Shown: positions 1-8,840 of the stretch, piece after piece
Layout: each line of letters starts with the position of its first letter
How positions within the stretch are numbered: position 1 is the stretch's first letter
DNA from: Clostridia bacterium
GTDB lineage: Bacteria > Bacillota > Clostridia > Christensenellales > Borkfalkiaceae
Reading direction: 5' to 3'
Assembly (NCBI GenBank): GCA_017507005.1
Contig: JAFWBT010000002.1
Location: 1-64,000 of the forward strand
DNA: 64,000 nt
Position numbers and translations under genes: made by a program
The notes under the pieces: generated by a model
Database searches by the model: none
Told to the model about the DNA's origin: nothing
Seen by the model: the letters and a program-made list of their open reading frames with translations, nothing else

Positions 1-638
<638 letters not shown>

Positions 639-660
639 TCGTAAAGAATATAAAAATTTA

Positions 661-690
661 GGGCGAGCCTTTAAGGTTCGCCCTTTTTTT
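661..690 (+). terminator. Intrinsic terminator of gap
   Basis: A 9-bp stem, GGGCGAGCC / GGTTCGCCC with one G-U pair and a TTTAA loop, is followed by seven T residues, 20 bases after the gap stop. Confidence 0.92.
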
Positions 691-752
691 ACGGTCTTTT
701 TCCGTATCCTTTCTTACGTATTTTTACGTCGTTTCTTGCGCCCTCTTTTATA

Positions 753-841
753 TTCAACGCATACCTGCCCCTGTCTTTTATTTTTTATTCAACGCGTACA
801 CGGTATACCCGTATCCTATTTCAACGCGTACACGGGTGGGG
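753..841 (-). repeat. Three copies of the dispersed RTGTACGCGTTGAA element
   Basis: Copies read on the minus strand at 753-772 (variant with GGGGCAGGTATGCGTTGAA), 788-804 and 820-836 (ACCGTG and CCCGTG variants). The last two are 32 bp apart with a 15-base linker. They lie between the gap terminator and the glpQ terminator, in sequence with no gene. Confidence 0.8.
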
Positions 842-881
842 TGTTTTGCGTAAAACGCGGAAGCGAGCGATACCGCCGTAT

Positions 882-920
882 AAAAAACAGCCCTTCCGTT
901 TGGAAAGGCTGTACTTTTTT
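882..920 (-). terminator. Terminator of the glycerophosphodiesterase gene
   Basis: The hairpin ACAGCC-C-TTCC / GGAA-A-GGCTGT with a four-base loop is flanked by A6 on the left and T6 on the right. It can therefore end transcription in either direction; the leftward gene stops at 929. Confidence 0.85.
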
Positions 921-928
921 ACATTTGT

Positions 929-1651
929 TTATTCTAATATGTTAGAGGTGATATAATCTACGCCTGCCGCTTTTGCCATTTCCGCGTGTTCGAGGGTGTC
1001 CAGCGTCCACACGTTCACTTCCAGCCCTGCGCTGTGCAAGGCGTCCACTTTTTCTTTCGTCACACAATACCCGCAAAGGTCGGCATCGAAGCGATTGTTT
1101 ATCATAAACGCGATTTCTTCGTCCGTCGCCGTTTCGGTGAGGTATTGCGCCTTGGCGGAAGGATATTTTTCCCGCAAAGCGGTAAGATTATTTGCCGCAA
1201 AAGAAATGAACGTCGTACGGGCAAACCAACCCATACCTTGAATAATTTCTGCGATTTCCCACACTTTTTCCGCAGGCATTTCGTTTTTCAGCTCTAAAAT
1301 CGCCTGCTTGTCGTATTTGCGACAGATAGAAATATATTCTTCCAGCGTCGGCAAAAACAAATCGTTACGCTGCGTTTTTCCGTCGGTGTCGGTGAGCCGC
1401 ACAGCGCGAAGCGCGGCAAAATCGCTACTCTCCACGCCCATTGACAGATTTGCGATTCGCACGAGGTCGTCGTCGTGCACAACGATAAATTTACCGTCTT
1501 TCGTCACGTGTACGTCCGTTTCAATGCCGTAATAGCTCTTCACGCCTGCCGCCACGAACGCAGGGCAGGTGTTTTCCAGCTCCAAGCCCGACACGCCGCG
1601 GTGGGCTATCATCTTAATGTTTCCCTTGTTTTCAAATTTAATCGTATTCAT
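929..1651 (-). CDS. Glycerophosphodiester phosphodiesterase (GDPD/UgpQ family)
   Basis: Cytoplasmic hydrolase releasing glycerol-3-phosphate from glycerophosphodiesters, for use in phospholipid turnover. At 240 residues it matches the short cytosolic UgpQ/YqiK type, and no signal peptide is visible. The family's metal and catalytic residues are present: HRG at H17-R18, the ENT motif at 26-28, ETDVH with E44 and D46, and HDDD at H59-D60. The C-terminal barrel strands (VNVWTLD, AGVDYITSN) are also recognisable. The ATG at 1651 has GAGG upstream. It is followed by its own terminator and is probably monocistronic. The family assignment is firm; the exact substrate is inferred. Confidence 0.93.
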   Translation of the reverse strand: MNTIKFENKGNIKMIAHRGVSGLELENTCPAFVAAGVKSYYGIETDVHVTKDGKFIVVHDDDLVRIANLSMGVESSDFAALRAVRLTDTDGKTQRNDLFLPTLEEYISICRKYDKQAILELKNEMPAEKVWEIAEIIQGMGWFARTTFISFAANNLTALREKYPSAKAQYLTETATDEEIAFMINNRFDADLCGYCVTKEKVDALHSAGLEVNVWTLDTLEHAEMAKAAGVDYITSNILE

Positions 1652-1670
1652 ATTTACCTCTTTGAATAGA

Positions 1671-1932
1671 TTTTACGATATCGAGAGCGACGCTTGCCGT
1701 CAATTCACGAACGTATTGCGTTCAATACAACGCAGTCCACGCAAAAACGGCGCAGGCGCAAGCAGTTCTAGGCACGCGCAGGCGCATCGCCGAAATGTTT
1801 GTTCCCCGAAAAACGGAGCAAGGCACAAGAAAGACAAGAAGGGCGCGGCTTTGTTGCAGGGAGCGTACTAAACGTACGTGACCAAAACAAAACGTAAGCC
1901 CGACGCCGTATTTCGCCGTAGATTCTCCGTTT
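1671..1932. other. Gene-free spacer with repeat-like sequence
   Basis: No credible gene is visible. The stretch holds short partly palindromic words, such as GCGTACTAAACGTACG near 1865, and a GCAGTTCTAGGC word near 1760. Both resemble sequence in the spacer at 49176-49460, where GCAGTTCTAGGC recurs on the opposite strand. It may be decayed dispersed-repeat sequence. Confidence 0.35.
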
Positions 1933-2673
1933 TTATCTGCGACGGCGGTTGCCGCCGCCAAACAACACCAACACCCACAACAAAAACCGTAAGAAGTACA
2001 AGAGCGAGGAGACTAACGACGCAACGTAGGTCTGCGCCGCCGCGGAGAGCATTTTGTCGGCGTAGGGCAGTTCTTCCTCACGCAAAATCCCTTCTTCCAC
2101 TAACATTTTTTTGGCGCGACGGCTCGCGTCAAATTCCACGGGCAACGTTACCAGCGCAAACACCGTCGACAGCCCGTACAACGCCACGCCGACGAGCGCG
2201 AGATAAAACCCGACGTTGGAATTTTGCGTCGATACCACGAATAAATCGAGCACTAACCCGAGCAACACCAACGGCATTGCTAAACGACTACCAAAATTCG
2301 TAATCGGCACGAGCACCGAACGAATTTTATAGGGCAAATACCCTTTCTTCTTCTGCAAAACGTGCCCTATTTCGTGCGCCGCCACAGCCACCGCCGCAAT
2401 CGAATCGTTCCCGTACACCGTTTCGGAAAGATTGACGATTTTTTTCGTCGGGTGATAATGGTCGGTGAGGTTTCCGCGCACTCTGCCAACGGAAATATCC
2501 CTAACGCCGTTCACGCGCAACAGCCGCGTCGCCGTGTCATAGCCCGTCATCCGCGAAGACGTGGGCATATCGCCGTACGCCCTGTACGCCGCGTGCACTT
2601 TCGCACTCGCGCTCGCGCCCAAAATCGCACAAATCATTATAAGGACAATCGAAATCAAATAATAATACATCAT
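1933..2673 (-). CDS. Membrane zinc metallopeptidase, YugP family
   Basis: Integral membrane protein of the putative neutral zinc metallopeptidase family represented by YugP; its substrate is unknown. It has an N-terminal membrane segment (about residues 4-22), then a soluble part carrying HEIGH at 100-104, where the two His ligands and the catalytic Glu are intact. Further hydrophobic segments follow at about 125-180 and near the C-terminus, before an Arg-rich end. The length of 246 residues is slightly longer than the usual 225-230. Two adjacent ATG codons (2673 and 2670) follow AAAGGAG, and either may be used. The neighbours give no functional clue. Confidence 0.9.
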   Translation of the reverse strand: MMYYYLISIVLIMICAILGASASAKVHAAYRAYGDMPTSSRMTGYDTATRLLRVNGVRDISVGRVRGNLTDHYHPTKKIVNLSETVYGNDSIAAVAVAAHEIGHVLQKKKGYLPYKIRSVLVPITNFGSRLAMPLVLLGLVLDLFVVSTQNSNVGFYLALVGVALYGLSTVFALVTLPVEFDASRRAKKMLVEEGILREEELPYADKMLSAAAQTYVASLVSSLLYFLRFLLWVLVLFGGGNRRRR

Positions 2674-2824
2674 TTTCTCCTTTATTTTACGTGTTCCTTA
2701 TATATATTAGTACCCATTTTTATGCTTTTTCAAGCGTTTTGCCGCCGACTTTGGCTATTTTCATAAAATTTTCGTCCCACTTTCACCAAGTAGGACGATT
2801 TTTTCTGTTTTTGCTTTTTTTCGC

Positions 2825-3628
2825 TTACAAATCGATAGCGAAAGGATACAGCTCCGATTTAGAAACGCCACGGTCTTTCGCCGCGCGCTTTAACGCCTCT
2901 TTTTTGTCCAAACCCGCCGCCATATAATGCTGGATATGCTCTTTTTCGCTGAGCGCGTTGAGAGGCGATTCCTTTTCCGCCGCGCCCTCGACGAGGAGCA
3001 CGTACTCGCCGCGCTTTTCCCCTGCCAAGCCCTCCGCCAACGTAAAGGGCGTTGATTCCTCGTGGATTTTCGTGATTTCACGCACCGCCACAGCGCGTCT
3101 ATCCCCAAAAACCTCGTACATGGTAGCCACATCCTTGTCCACGTCCTGCGGCGCGGAGTGGAACGCGAGCGTCAAATCCAAATCTTTATATTTCTCCAAA
3201 ACCGCCTTTTTCTCGCCCGTTTTGCTCGGCAAAAACCCGATAAAGGCAAACCGATCGGCAGGCAAAGCGGACAAAACCAACGCCGCCACGAACGCGCAAG
3301 CCCCGGGAATAAGCGTGTACGGCTCGTTCGCCTCACGCAAAATACGACAAACGACGTTGCCGGGATCGGACACAACAGGCGTGCCTGCATCCGATACAAC
3401 GGCTACCTTTTCCCCACGGCGCGACGCTTCTAAAATCTTTGTCGCCGCTTCCGTTTCATTGAATTTATGGCAGGCGTACAGCGGTTTTTTTATCTCGTAA
3501 GCGTTCAACAGCTTTACGGTGTGGCGAGTGTCCTCGCAAAAAATCACGTCCGCTTCTTTCAGCGTTTCCAAGGCGCGCAGGGTGATGTCTTTCAAATTCC
3601 CTATCGGCGTCGCTACAAAACTGACCAT
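2825..3628 (-). CDS. rsmI: 16S rRNA (cytidine1402-2'-O)-methyltransferase RsmI
   Basis: Methylates the ribose of C1402 in the ribosomal P site using S-adenosylmethionine. The protein starts with the family signature VATPIGNLKDITLRALE, followed by EDTRHT at about 31-36 and the SAM-binding VSDAGTPVVSDPG at about 79-91. At 267 residues it is close to the usual 280. AAGGAG precedes the ATG. The gene lies 92 bases downstream of the tRNA methyltransferase gene on the same strand, the same pairing as yabB-yabC near the Bacillus origin, and is probably co-transcribed from the promoter at 4488-4516. Confidence 0.95.
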   Translation of the reverse strand: MVSFVATPIGNLKDITLRALETLKEADVIFCEDTRHTVKLLNAYEIKKPLYACHKFNETEAATKILEASRRGEKVAVVSDAGTPVVSDPGNVVCRILREANEPYTLIPGACAFVAALVLSALPADRFAFIGFLPSKTGEKKAVLEKYKDLDLTLAFHSAPQDVDKDVATMYEVFGDRRAVAVREITKIHEESTPFTLAEGLAGEKRGEYVLLVEGAAEKESPLNALSEKEHIQHYMAAGLDKKEALKRAAKDRGVSKSELYPFAIDL

Positions 3629-3720
3629 TTTTCTCTCCTTTTTACGCTTATTTGGGCTTGTTTTGGTTGATTTTTTATATGTTTTTCGGTTGTTTTTTAT
3701 CCGTTTGCGATTCTTCGCGC

Positions 3721-4434
3721 TTATTCGCGAGCGTTCACGAGCGTTTCTAAAATTTCACAAGACGGCTTGCCGCCTTTCACCGCCTCCACCATAACGAGAT
3801 AGGGCTTCGACGCAACCCTGCCCCCCACGAATTGAATTTTTTTCACCTCTAATTTCTCTTCGTGTAAGGTGTAGCAAACCTCCGCCAAACGGTCGGCGCG
3901 GTGCAACATACACAGCCTGCCGCCGTATTTTAAGGCAAAATTCGCCGCGCGCGCGATTTCTTGTAAGGTGATTGTCAGCTCTTTCCGACACACCGCTTTT
4001 TCATATTCCTCGTTATCAAAGCCCGTGCCCACGCGCTCGTACGGGGGATTGCACAGCACCAACGAAAATTTTTCATTGTATTCCTTGGGAATTTCCTGCA
4101 ATTTACCCTGCACGAAGGTGAAATTGTCAAAACCGTTATATTCCGCCGTCTTTTTAGACAGCTCGCAAAGCGCAGGCTGCATTTCAAACAGCGTAAAGGC
4201 GAGGTCTTTGCACGTTTTGCGATGCAAGGCGTAAAAATGAAACGCCACGACGCCGCTGCCCGCGCAAAAATCGGCTACGCGCTCGCCTTTTTTCGCCCGC
4301 GCAAACCTCGACAACAACACCGAATCGGACGTAAAACGATACAGCTTTGTGTTTTGCACGATTTTTAAGCCGTCGATTAGCATATCTTCCAGCACTTCGT
4401 TTTCATCCAGCGTTATCTCGTTCATCTCGTACAT
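3721..4434 (-). CDS. tRNA1(Val) (adenine37-N6)-methyltransferase family protein (YabB/TrmN6)
   Basis: SAM-dependent N6-adenine methyltransferase of the YfiC/YabB family, which modifies A37 of certain tRNAs. Family features in order: DGLKIVQ and the FTSD segment near the N-terminus, the SAM loop ADFCAGSGVVAFH at about 55-67, and the catalytic NPPY at about 127-130. The length of 237 residues is normal. The ATG lies inside a copy of the dispersed element, which yields an N-terminus MYEMNE that precedes the conserved part by about a dozen residues. The upstream GGAGGGGGG run could serve as the ribosome site. It forms an operon with rsmI. Confidence 0.9.
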   Translation of the reverse strand: MYEMNEITLDENEVLEDMLIDGLKIVQNTKLYRFTSDSVLLSRFARAKKGERVADFCAGSGVVAFHFYALHRKTCKDLAFTLFEMQPALCELSKKTAEYNGFDNFTFVQGKLQEIPKEYNEKFSLVLCNPPYERVGTGFDNEEYEKAVCRKELTITLQEIARAANFALKYGGRLCMLHRADRLAEVCYTLHEEKLEVKKIQFVGGRVASKPYLVMVEAVKGGKPSCEILETLVNARE

Positions 4435-4440
4435 GCCCCC
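4421..4440 (-). repeat. Dispersed element copy supplying the trmN6-like start codon
   Basis: On the minus strand this reads GGGGGCATGTACGAGATGAA. The ATG of the copy is the start codon of the leftward gene, and the G-run joins a GGAGG ribosome-binding site. Confidence 0.75.
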
Positions 4441-4487
4441 CTCCTTTTACGTTTTTTGCTCGTTTTCACACGCACCATACGCCTATC

Positions 4488-4516
4488 AGTATAGCACCTT
4501 TTTTTATAAAAGTCAA
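4488..4516 (-). promoter_or_regulatory. Sigma-A-type promoter for trmN6-rsmI
   Basis: TTGACT and TATACT with a 17-base spacer on the minus strand, 54 bases before the ATG. Confidence 0.85.
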
Positions 4517-4620
4517 GCCCTGTGCTCCCCTTGCGCCCACCTTGCGTTTTTCCCGATAAAAAATCCTTATAACGGAAAAACAAGCGGTAAAAAAGCGGCA
4601 AAAAAAGTATATTTTTTCCT

Positions 4621-6252
4621 TTGCTTACACACGCTGTTCTCGTGAATATTCTTACGGACAAATTACAAAAAAATCTACAAACGCTGAAAAAAGCGTTGCC
4701 TGCCGAGGATATTTTATCCTACGCCTTTACGACGGCAGACGGGACGGCGTGCGCCCTTTTGTACGCCGACGGTATGGTAAACAAACAGCTCCTCGGCGAC
4801 CTCATCGCCCGTCCCTTATCAAAACTGTCCTTGCGCTCCGCCCAACAAAGCGACGGCAACTCCGCCCAACAAAGCTACGGCAAAACAAGCGGCAAAAACG
4901 GCTCGGCAAATAACGAAACAGCCCAACAAAATGGCAAAACAAGCGGCGGCGATAAACAAACGGACAACCCGATTGTGACGATTATCGAGCGTTCGGCGCT
5001 CTTTCCCGAGCTGAAACGCAAGCAAAAAATAGCGGATATGGTGAAAGAAGTGTTAGATGGCAACACGCTGCTGCTCATTGACGGCGTTGCCGAGGGCTTT
5101 ATCGTCGGCGCAAAATTCCTGCCCGTCCGCGCCGTAATCGAGCCGCCCACCGACGTCGCCGTGAAAGGCCCGCGCGAGGGTTTCATCGAGGACGTGAAAA
5201 CGAATATGGCGCTCGTGCGGAAACGTTTAAAAACGCCCGATTTGCGTTTTGAGTCCCTGCGCGTGGGAAAACGCTCGGATACTATGGTGTCGGTGTGCTA
5301 TTTAGAGGGCACGGCAAACGCCGAGGTCAAGGACGAGATTTTGCGGCGGCTAAACGAAATCGAGATAGATAACGTGCCTGATTCGTCCTATATCGCCGCC
5401 CTGCTCTCGCCGCGAAAACACTCGCTGTTCCACAGCGTCGGCACAACGGAAAAGCCCGATATTTTTGCGGCAAAGCTCTCCGAGGGCAGAGTGGGCATAC
5501 TCGTAGACGGCTCGCCCATAGCCCTCACGTTGCCCTTTTTATTGACGGAAAATTTGCAAAGCAGCGAAGACTATTTCATCTCGCCGTTCACGGCGACGAT
5601 TTTCCGATTTTTGCGGCTGATTTCGCTGTTCATCGCGATACTGCTACCCGCATTTTACGTTTCGGCGCAGCTATTTAAAATGCAGCTGTTGCCCTTGGGG
5701 CTGATGCTCACAATTGCGAGTAGCGTGCGCGAACTGCCCCTTTCGCCCAGCCTTGAAATGTTCGTCGTATTGTTGCTGTTGGAAGTGCTAAAAGAGGCGA
5801 GTATTCGTATGCCAAAATACGTGGGTATGTCGCTGTCCGTCGTCGGCGCGTTGGTGCTGGGCGAAACGGCGGTGTCGGCAGGGTTTTTATCCACACCCGC
5901 AATTATTATCGTTGCGTTTTCGGGGATTTGCCTGTATACGATACCAAATTTCGTGGAAACGGGCAGTGTACTGCGTTGGCTGTTCCTGCTCGTTGCAGGC
6001 AGTCTTGGGCCGCTCGGTATTGTACTGCTCAGCGCGTTTTTAATCGTGTATTTACTGACAAGCGATGCGTTCGGCGCGCCCCTGCTCGCCCCGTTTTCGC
6101 CGCTCGTGCCGCGGGATTTGCGCGACACTATCGTAAAATACGATATGCTCAGCCTGCGTTATCGCCCGAAAACTCTGCGCTCGGACAACGTCACGAGATT
6201 GCGGAAAAAAACCGCGAAAGGGGAAGCGCAAAAGGGACAATCGAGCGAGTAA
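4621..6252 (+). CDS. Spore germination protein, GerA family (A subunit / SpoVAF-like)
   Basis: A subunit of a germinant receptor in the spore inner membrane. The soluble N-terminal domain (about 1-310) includes the family segments LLIDG, PREGFIEDVKTNMALVRKR and VDGSP. The membrane domain (about 330-505) starts at PFLLTENLQSSEDYF and has about five helices including RELPLSPSLE and PNFVETGS. The length of 543 residues is normal apart from a low-complexity Gln/Ser/Gly linker at about 70-112. The reading frame opens with TTG at 4621; a GTG at 4642 is an alternative, and neither has a clear ribosome site, so the start is uncertain. It is first in a GerA-GerB-GerC operon. Confidence 0.92.
   Translation: MLTHAVLVNILTDKLQKNLQTLKKALPAEDILSYAFTTADGTACALLYADGMVNKQLLGDLIARPLSKLSLRSAQQSDGNSAQQSYGKTSGKNGSANNETAQQNGKTSGGDKQTDNPIVTIIERSALFPELKRKQKIADMVKEVLDGNTLLLIDGVAEGFIVGAKFLPVRAVIEPPTDVAVKGPREGFIEDVKTNMALVRKRLKTPDLRFESLRVGKRSDTMVSVCYLEGTANAEVKDEILRRLNEIEIDNVPDSSYIAALLSPRKHSLFHSVGTTEKPDIFAAKLSEGRVGILVDGSPIALTLPFLLTENLQSSEDYFISPFTATIFRFLRLISLFIAILLPAFYVSAQLFKMQLLPLGLMLTIASSVRELPLSPSLEMFVVLLLLEVLKEASIRMPKYVGMSLSVVGALVLGETAVSAGFLSTPAIIIVAFSGICLYTIPNFVETGSVLRWLFLLVAGSLGPLGIVLLSAFLIVYLLTSDAFGAPLLAPFSPLVPRDLRDTIVKYDMLSLRYRPKTLRSDNVTRLRKKTAKGEAQKGQSSE
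4836..4883 (+). repeat. Short tandem repeat in the gerA linker
   Basis: Two about 24-base units beginning TCCGCCCAACAAAGC encode the Ser-Ala-Gln-Gln-Ser type linker. Further partial copies follow to about 4950. The frame is preserved. Confidence 0.7.
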
Positions 6253-6340
6253 GGCGTAAAAAATACGGCGAAAATTGCTAGATTTTTTAGACAATTTGTT
6301 GTTATTTTTATAGATTTTTTATGGATAAGGAGATACGATT

Positions 6341-7501
6341 TTGCAATTTTTATCATCGGCGACACCCAAAACCAACGACGCAATTTGCGGCAGGCAGATT
6401 GCTTTCACCGCCGCTTTTATCCTGCCCGCATTAAAACTGTTAGAGGCGCCTGCCCTGCTCGCGCGGTATGCCGCAGGAGACTTGTTATTGCCCGCGCTGT
6501 TGCATTTTTTACTGCAAACGGCGGTGCTTGCGGTGGTGCTGTTCGCCCTTTCGCGCTCCAAATACACCTTGCTCGAACGGCTGCAACGGGCTTTTGGAAA
6601 AGGCGCGGCTGTCTTTTATATCGCCTTTGCCGCGTTCTTCTTGTTCGTCGCAATATTGCCCTTGCTCGATTTGGAAAAATTCACCTACGCCGTGTTTTTC
6701 GACACCGCGCCAACGACGTTCAGCTTTGCGTTCTTTTTCTTTTTCGCGGCTTTTTTCTGCTCGAAAGGTCTGACGGCGATAGGGCGCTGCGCCGATATTT
6801 GCCTATTTTTATTCCTTTTCCCGTTCCTCGCCCTCACGGGTATGTCGCTCGCAGAAACGGATTTTTCTAACCTTTTGCCGCTGTTTGGAACGAAATTCGG
6901 GGATACCATGTCTGCGTTCACGTACACAACGCCCCATTTTTCCGACGTCATTTTATTGTTGCCCTTGCTCGCAAATTACCGCCCAAAACAAGGGGATACG
7001 AAAAAAATCCTAATCGGATACGGCGCAGGCGGAATATGTACCCTATTTTTCCTCGCCGTGTTCTTTGGCGTGTATTCGTCCATCGCACCGCGCGAACATT
7101 ACGCTTTTGCCAAGATAGCGCAGTATTTTCCTGCCCTCGACGTGCTTGGCAGAATCGACCTCGTCTTTGTGTACCTGCTCTCTATCGTGCTGTTTTTCCA
7201 CGCCTGCCTGCCCTTGCAGTACGCCACCGATTTTATCAGCCGTACGTTTTTAGAGCGCCATAAAAAATACGTTGCCGCGGCGGTATGCTTTTGCGCCTTT
7301 TTATTCGTCTTATTTTTCAATCGCCGCTATAACGCAATCTATGCGCTCATCAGCGGTAAATTATACCCCGTTTTTTGGTTCATCGCGGACATGGTACCCT
7401 TGTTTTTGCTATTTTTACCAAAATACACACCCAAAACCAACGGCAAAAATACTTCTAAAAAAGCCGTAAAAAAGGAGGCACAACGTGGCATCGCACAATA
7501 A
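6341..7501 (+). CDS. Spore germination protein, GerB family (permease-like B subunit)
   Basis: B subunit of the germinant receptor, an APC-superfamily-like membrane protein thought to bind the germinant. The 386 residues contain about ten hydrophobic segments, with the conserved N-terminal pattern (CGRQIAFTAAFILPA..., then LLARYAAGDL) and a C-terminal loop around RRYNAIYAL. The length is typical (about 365). It begins with TTG at 6341, supported by AAGGAG 9 bases upstream. It starts 88 bases after the GerA subunit, and its 3' end overlaps the GerC gene by 17 bases, so the three are translated together. Near residue 190 the codons include a degenerate match to the dispersed element (ACCATGTCTGCGTT). 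Confidence 0.9.
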   Translation: MQFLSSATPKTNDAICGRQIAFTAAFILPALKLLEAPALLARYAAGDLLLPALLHFLLQTAVLAVVLFALSRSKYTLLERLQRAFGKGAAVFYIAFAAFFLFVAILPLLDLEKFTYAVFFDTAPTTFSFAFFFFFAAFFCSKGLTAIGRCADICLFLFLFPFLALTGMSLAETDFSNLLPLFGTKFGDTMSAFTYTTPHFSDVILLLPLLANYRPKQGDTKKILIGYGAGGICTLFFLAVFFGVYSSIAPREHYAFAKIAQYFPALDVLGRIDLVFVYLLSIVLFFHACLPLQYATDFISRTFLERHKKYVAAAVCFCAFLFVLFFNRRYNAIYALISGKLYPVFWFIADMVPLFLLFLPKYTPKTNGKNTSKKAVKKEAQRGIAQ

Positions 7502-8786
7502 AAACACCGTCCGATATTATATCCTAATCGTCATCACGCTGGCTTTTTTGTTCTTTTCCAACGATTTCGGGCTGTTGGACGTGCAAAAGACGGCGATTGT
7601 GCTGGCGGTGGGCGTCGATCGCGAGGACGATTCCTTTATCCTCACTTCCCAAATCGCTATTCCGCAGGATTCTAAACAGGGCAAAGCCACCGAAACGGTA
7701 CAGCTCGTCAGCCGTGGCAAAACGATAGCCGACGCTTTCGAGGAAATCAACGCCAAAACGGGCTGGTATCCAAAACTCGTGTTTTGCAACCTTATCTTGC
7801 TCGGCAACAAAACGGCGGAACGTAACGTTTTCGACGCGCTCGATTTTTTCCTGCGCGACGAATACCTTTCGGATAATTGTCTCGTTGCCACCTGCGACGT
7901 CGCGGCGAAAGACCTTTTAAACACCTCCGCCCTCGTCGATCCCTCCGCTTCGGTGGCGATACAGAAAGTCCTCTCCGCCCACGCCGAACGTGTCGGGACG
8001 GTGCTCCCCTCTACCTTACGCGAATTTGCTATCGGGTATTTCAGCGAGAGCAGCAGCGGCTTCTTGCCCGTCTTAAAAACTCGCCCCCAACAAGAACAAA
8101 TCGGCAGTGACACGTCTAGTTCAGGCAGCTCGTCAGGCAGTTCAAGTAGTGGCTCGTCCGAACAAAACAGCGAACAAAGCGGCAGTAACAGCGAAAGCAG
8201 TCAAGATAGCAGTAGCCAAGGCGGACAAGGCGGTGGGCAGGACAGCCAAAAGAGCCAAAACAAGCAAGGCAACGACAAACCTGTTTTCAGCGCAGGTGAA
8301 ACGGCGCTTTTTTCCGAGGGCAGGCGGGTAGGCACGCTGACGGAAGAAGAATCGTTCGCGTTCGGCGCGGTGAAAAACAAACTGCGCTTGGCGGCGTATT
8401 CGGTGGAGCAGGCAAACAAGATAAGCACGCTCACCCTCAAACGCAACTCCCCAAAAATCCGTTTTACGGTGGGAAAAAACGAGCGCCCGTGTCTAAAAAT
8501 CACCGTAACGGTGTCGGCAGGTATGCTCGATTATTCCGCGTCGCAGCGTTTGGAAGATATCGCGGACGTTGGCGACGTGCCGCGCGGCGTGTTCGCGCAG
8601 GCGGAAAAAAAACTCGCCGCCGAGATTACGCGCGTGTTTGAAAAAAGCCGCGCCTGCGGGTGCGACTTGTTCGGAATCGTCGAATATCTGCAAAAATATG
8701 AAAAAGAACACTTCCACGCCCTCAAAGACACCGCACTCGACGGCACCATTTTAGACGTGGAAGTGAAATTCCAAAATGTTCGTTAA
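7485..8786 (+). CDS. Spore germination protein, GerC family, without a lipobox Cys
   Basis: C subunit of the germinant receptor. GTG start at 7485 with AAAGGAGG upstream, overlapping gerB. Family landmarks: the N-terminal LLDVQKTAIVLAVGVDRED, a middle domain with WYPKLVF, and the C-terminal GerAC domain ending FHALKDTALDG. GerC proteins are normally lipoproteins with an L-x-G-C box just before the (W)D-x-x-E segment. Here the hydrophobic segment at about 10-24 runs LAFLFFSNDFGLLD with no Cys, so it is probably held by an uncleaved N-terminal helix. A Ser/Gly/Gln-rich linker of about 55 residues (about 207-262) separates the domains. The length of 433 exceeds the usual 370-400 mainly because of this linker. 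Confidence 0.9.
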   Translation: MASHNKNTVRYYILIVITLAFLFFSNDFGLLDVQKTAIVLAVGVDREDDSFILTSQIAIPQDSKQGKATETVQLVSRGKTIADAFEEINAKTGWYPKLVFCNLILLGNKTAERNVFDALDFFLRDEYLSDNCLVATCDVAAKDLLNTSALVDPSASVAIQKVLSAHAERVGTVLPSTLREFAIGYFSESSSGFLPVLKTRPQQEQIGSDTSSSGSSSGSSSSGSSEQNSEQSGSNSESSQDSSSQGGQGGGQDSQKSQNKQGNDKPVFSAGETALFSEGRRVGTLTEEESFAFGAVKNKLRLAAYSVEQANKISTLTLKRNSPKIRFTVGKNERPCLKITVTVSAGMLDYSASQRLEDIADVGDVPRGVFAQAEKKLAAEITRVFEKSRACGCDLFGIVEYLQKYEKEHFHALKDTALDGTILDVEVKFQNVR

Positions 8787-8805
8787 TTTCTAACCTATCA
8801 AAAAG

Positions 8806-8829
8806 AAACAAAAGGGAACGCCCTTTTTG
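8806..8829 (+). terminator. Probable terminator of the ger operon
   Basis: AAAAGGG / CCCTTTT, 7-bp stem with an AACG loop and T run, 24 bases after the gerC stop. Short but well placed; it may also serve the leftward gene ending at 8841. Confidence 0.65.
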
Positions 8830-8840
8830 ATTTATTGTAT

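Noticed and set aside
2776..2812. Hairpin GTCC-CACTT / AAGT-A-GGAC followed by T6
   Set aside because: The T run is on the plus strand where no gene ends; on the minus strand, where rsmI ends, no T run follows.
3109..3127. A match to ACCATGTACGAG inside rsmI
   Set aside because: The residues encoded (TMYEVFGDR) fit the RsmI family at this position and the GTTGAA half is missing, so it is probably chance.
6905..6921. ACCATGTCTGCGTT in gerB, and a similar word at 56727 in the yaaO-like gene
   Set aside because: Two or more core bases differ and both are in conserved coding regions; left out of the copy count.
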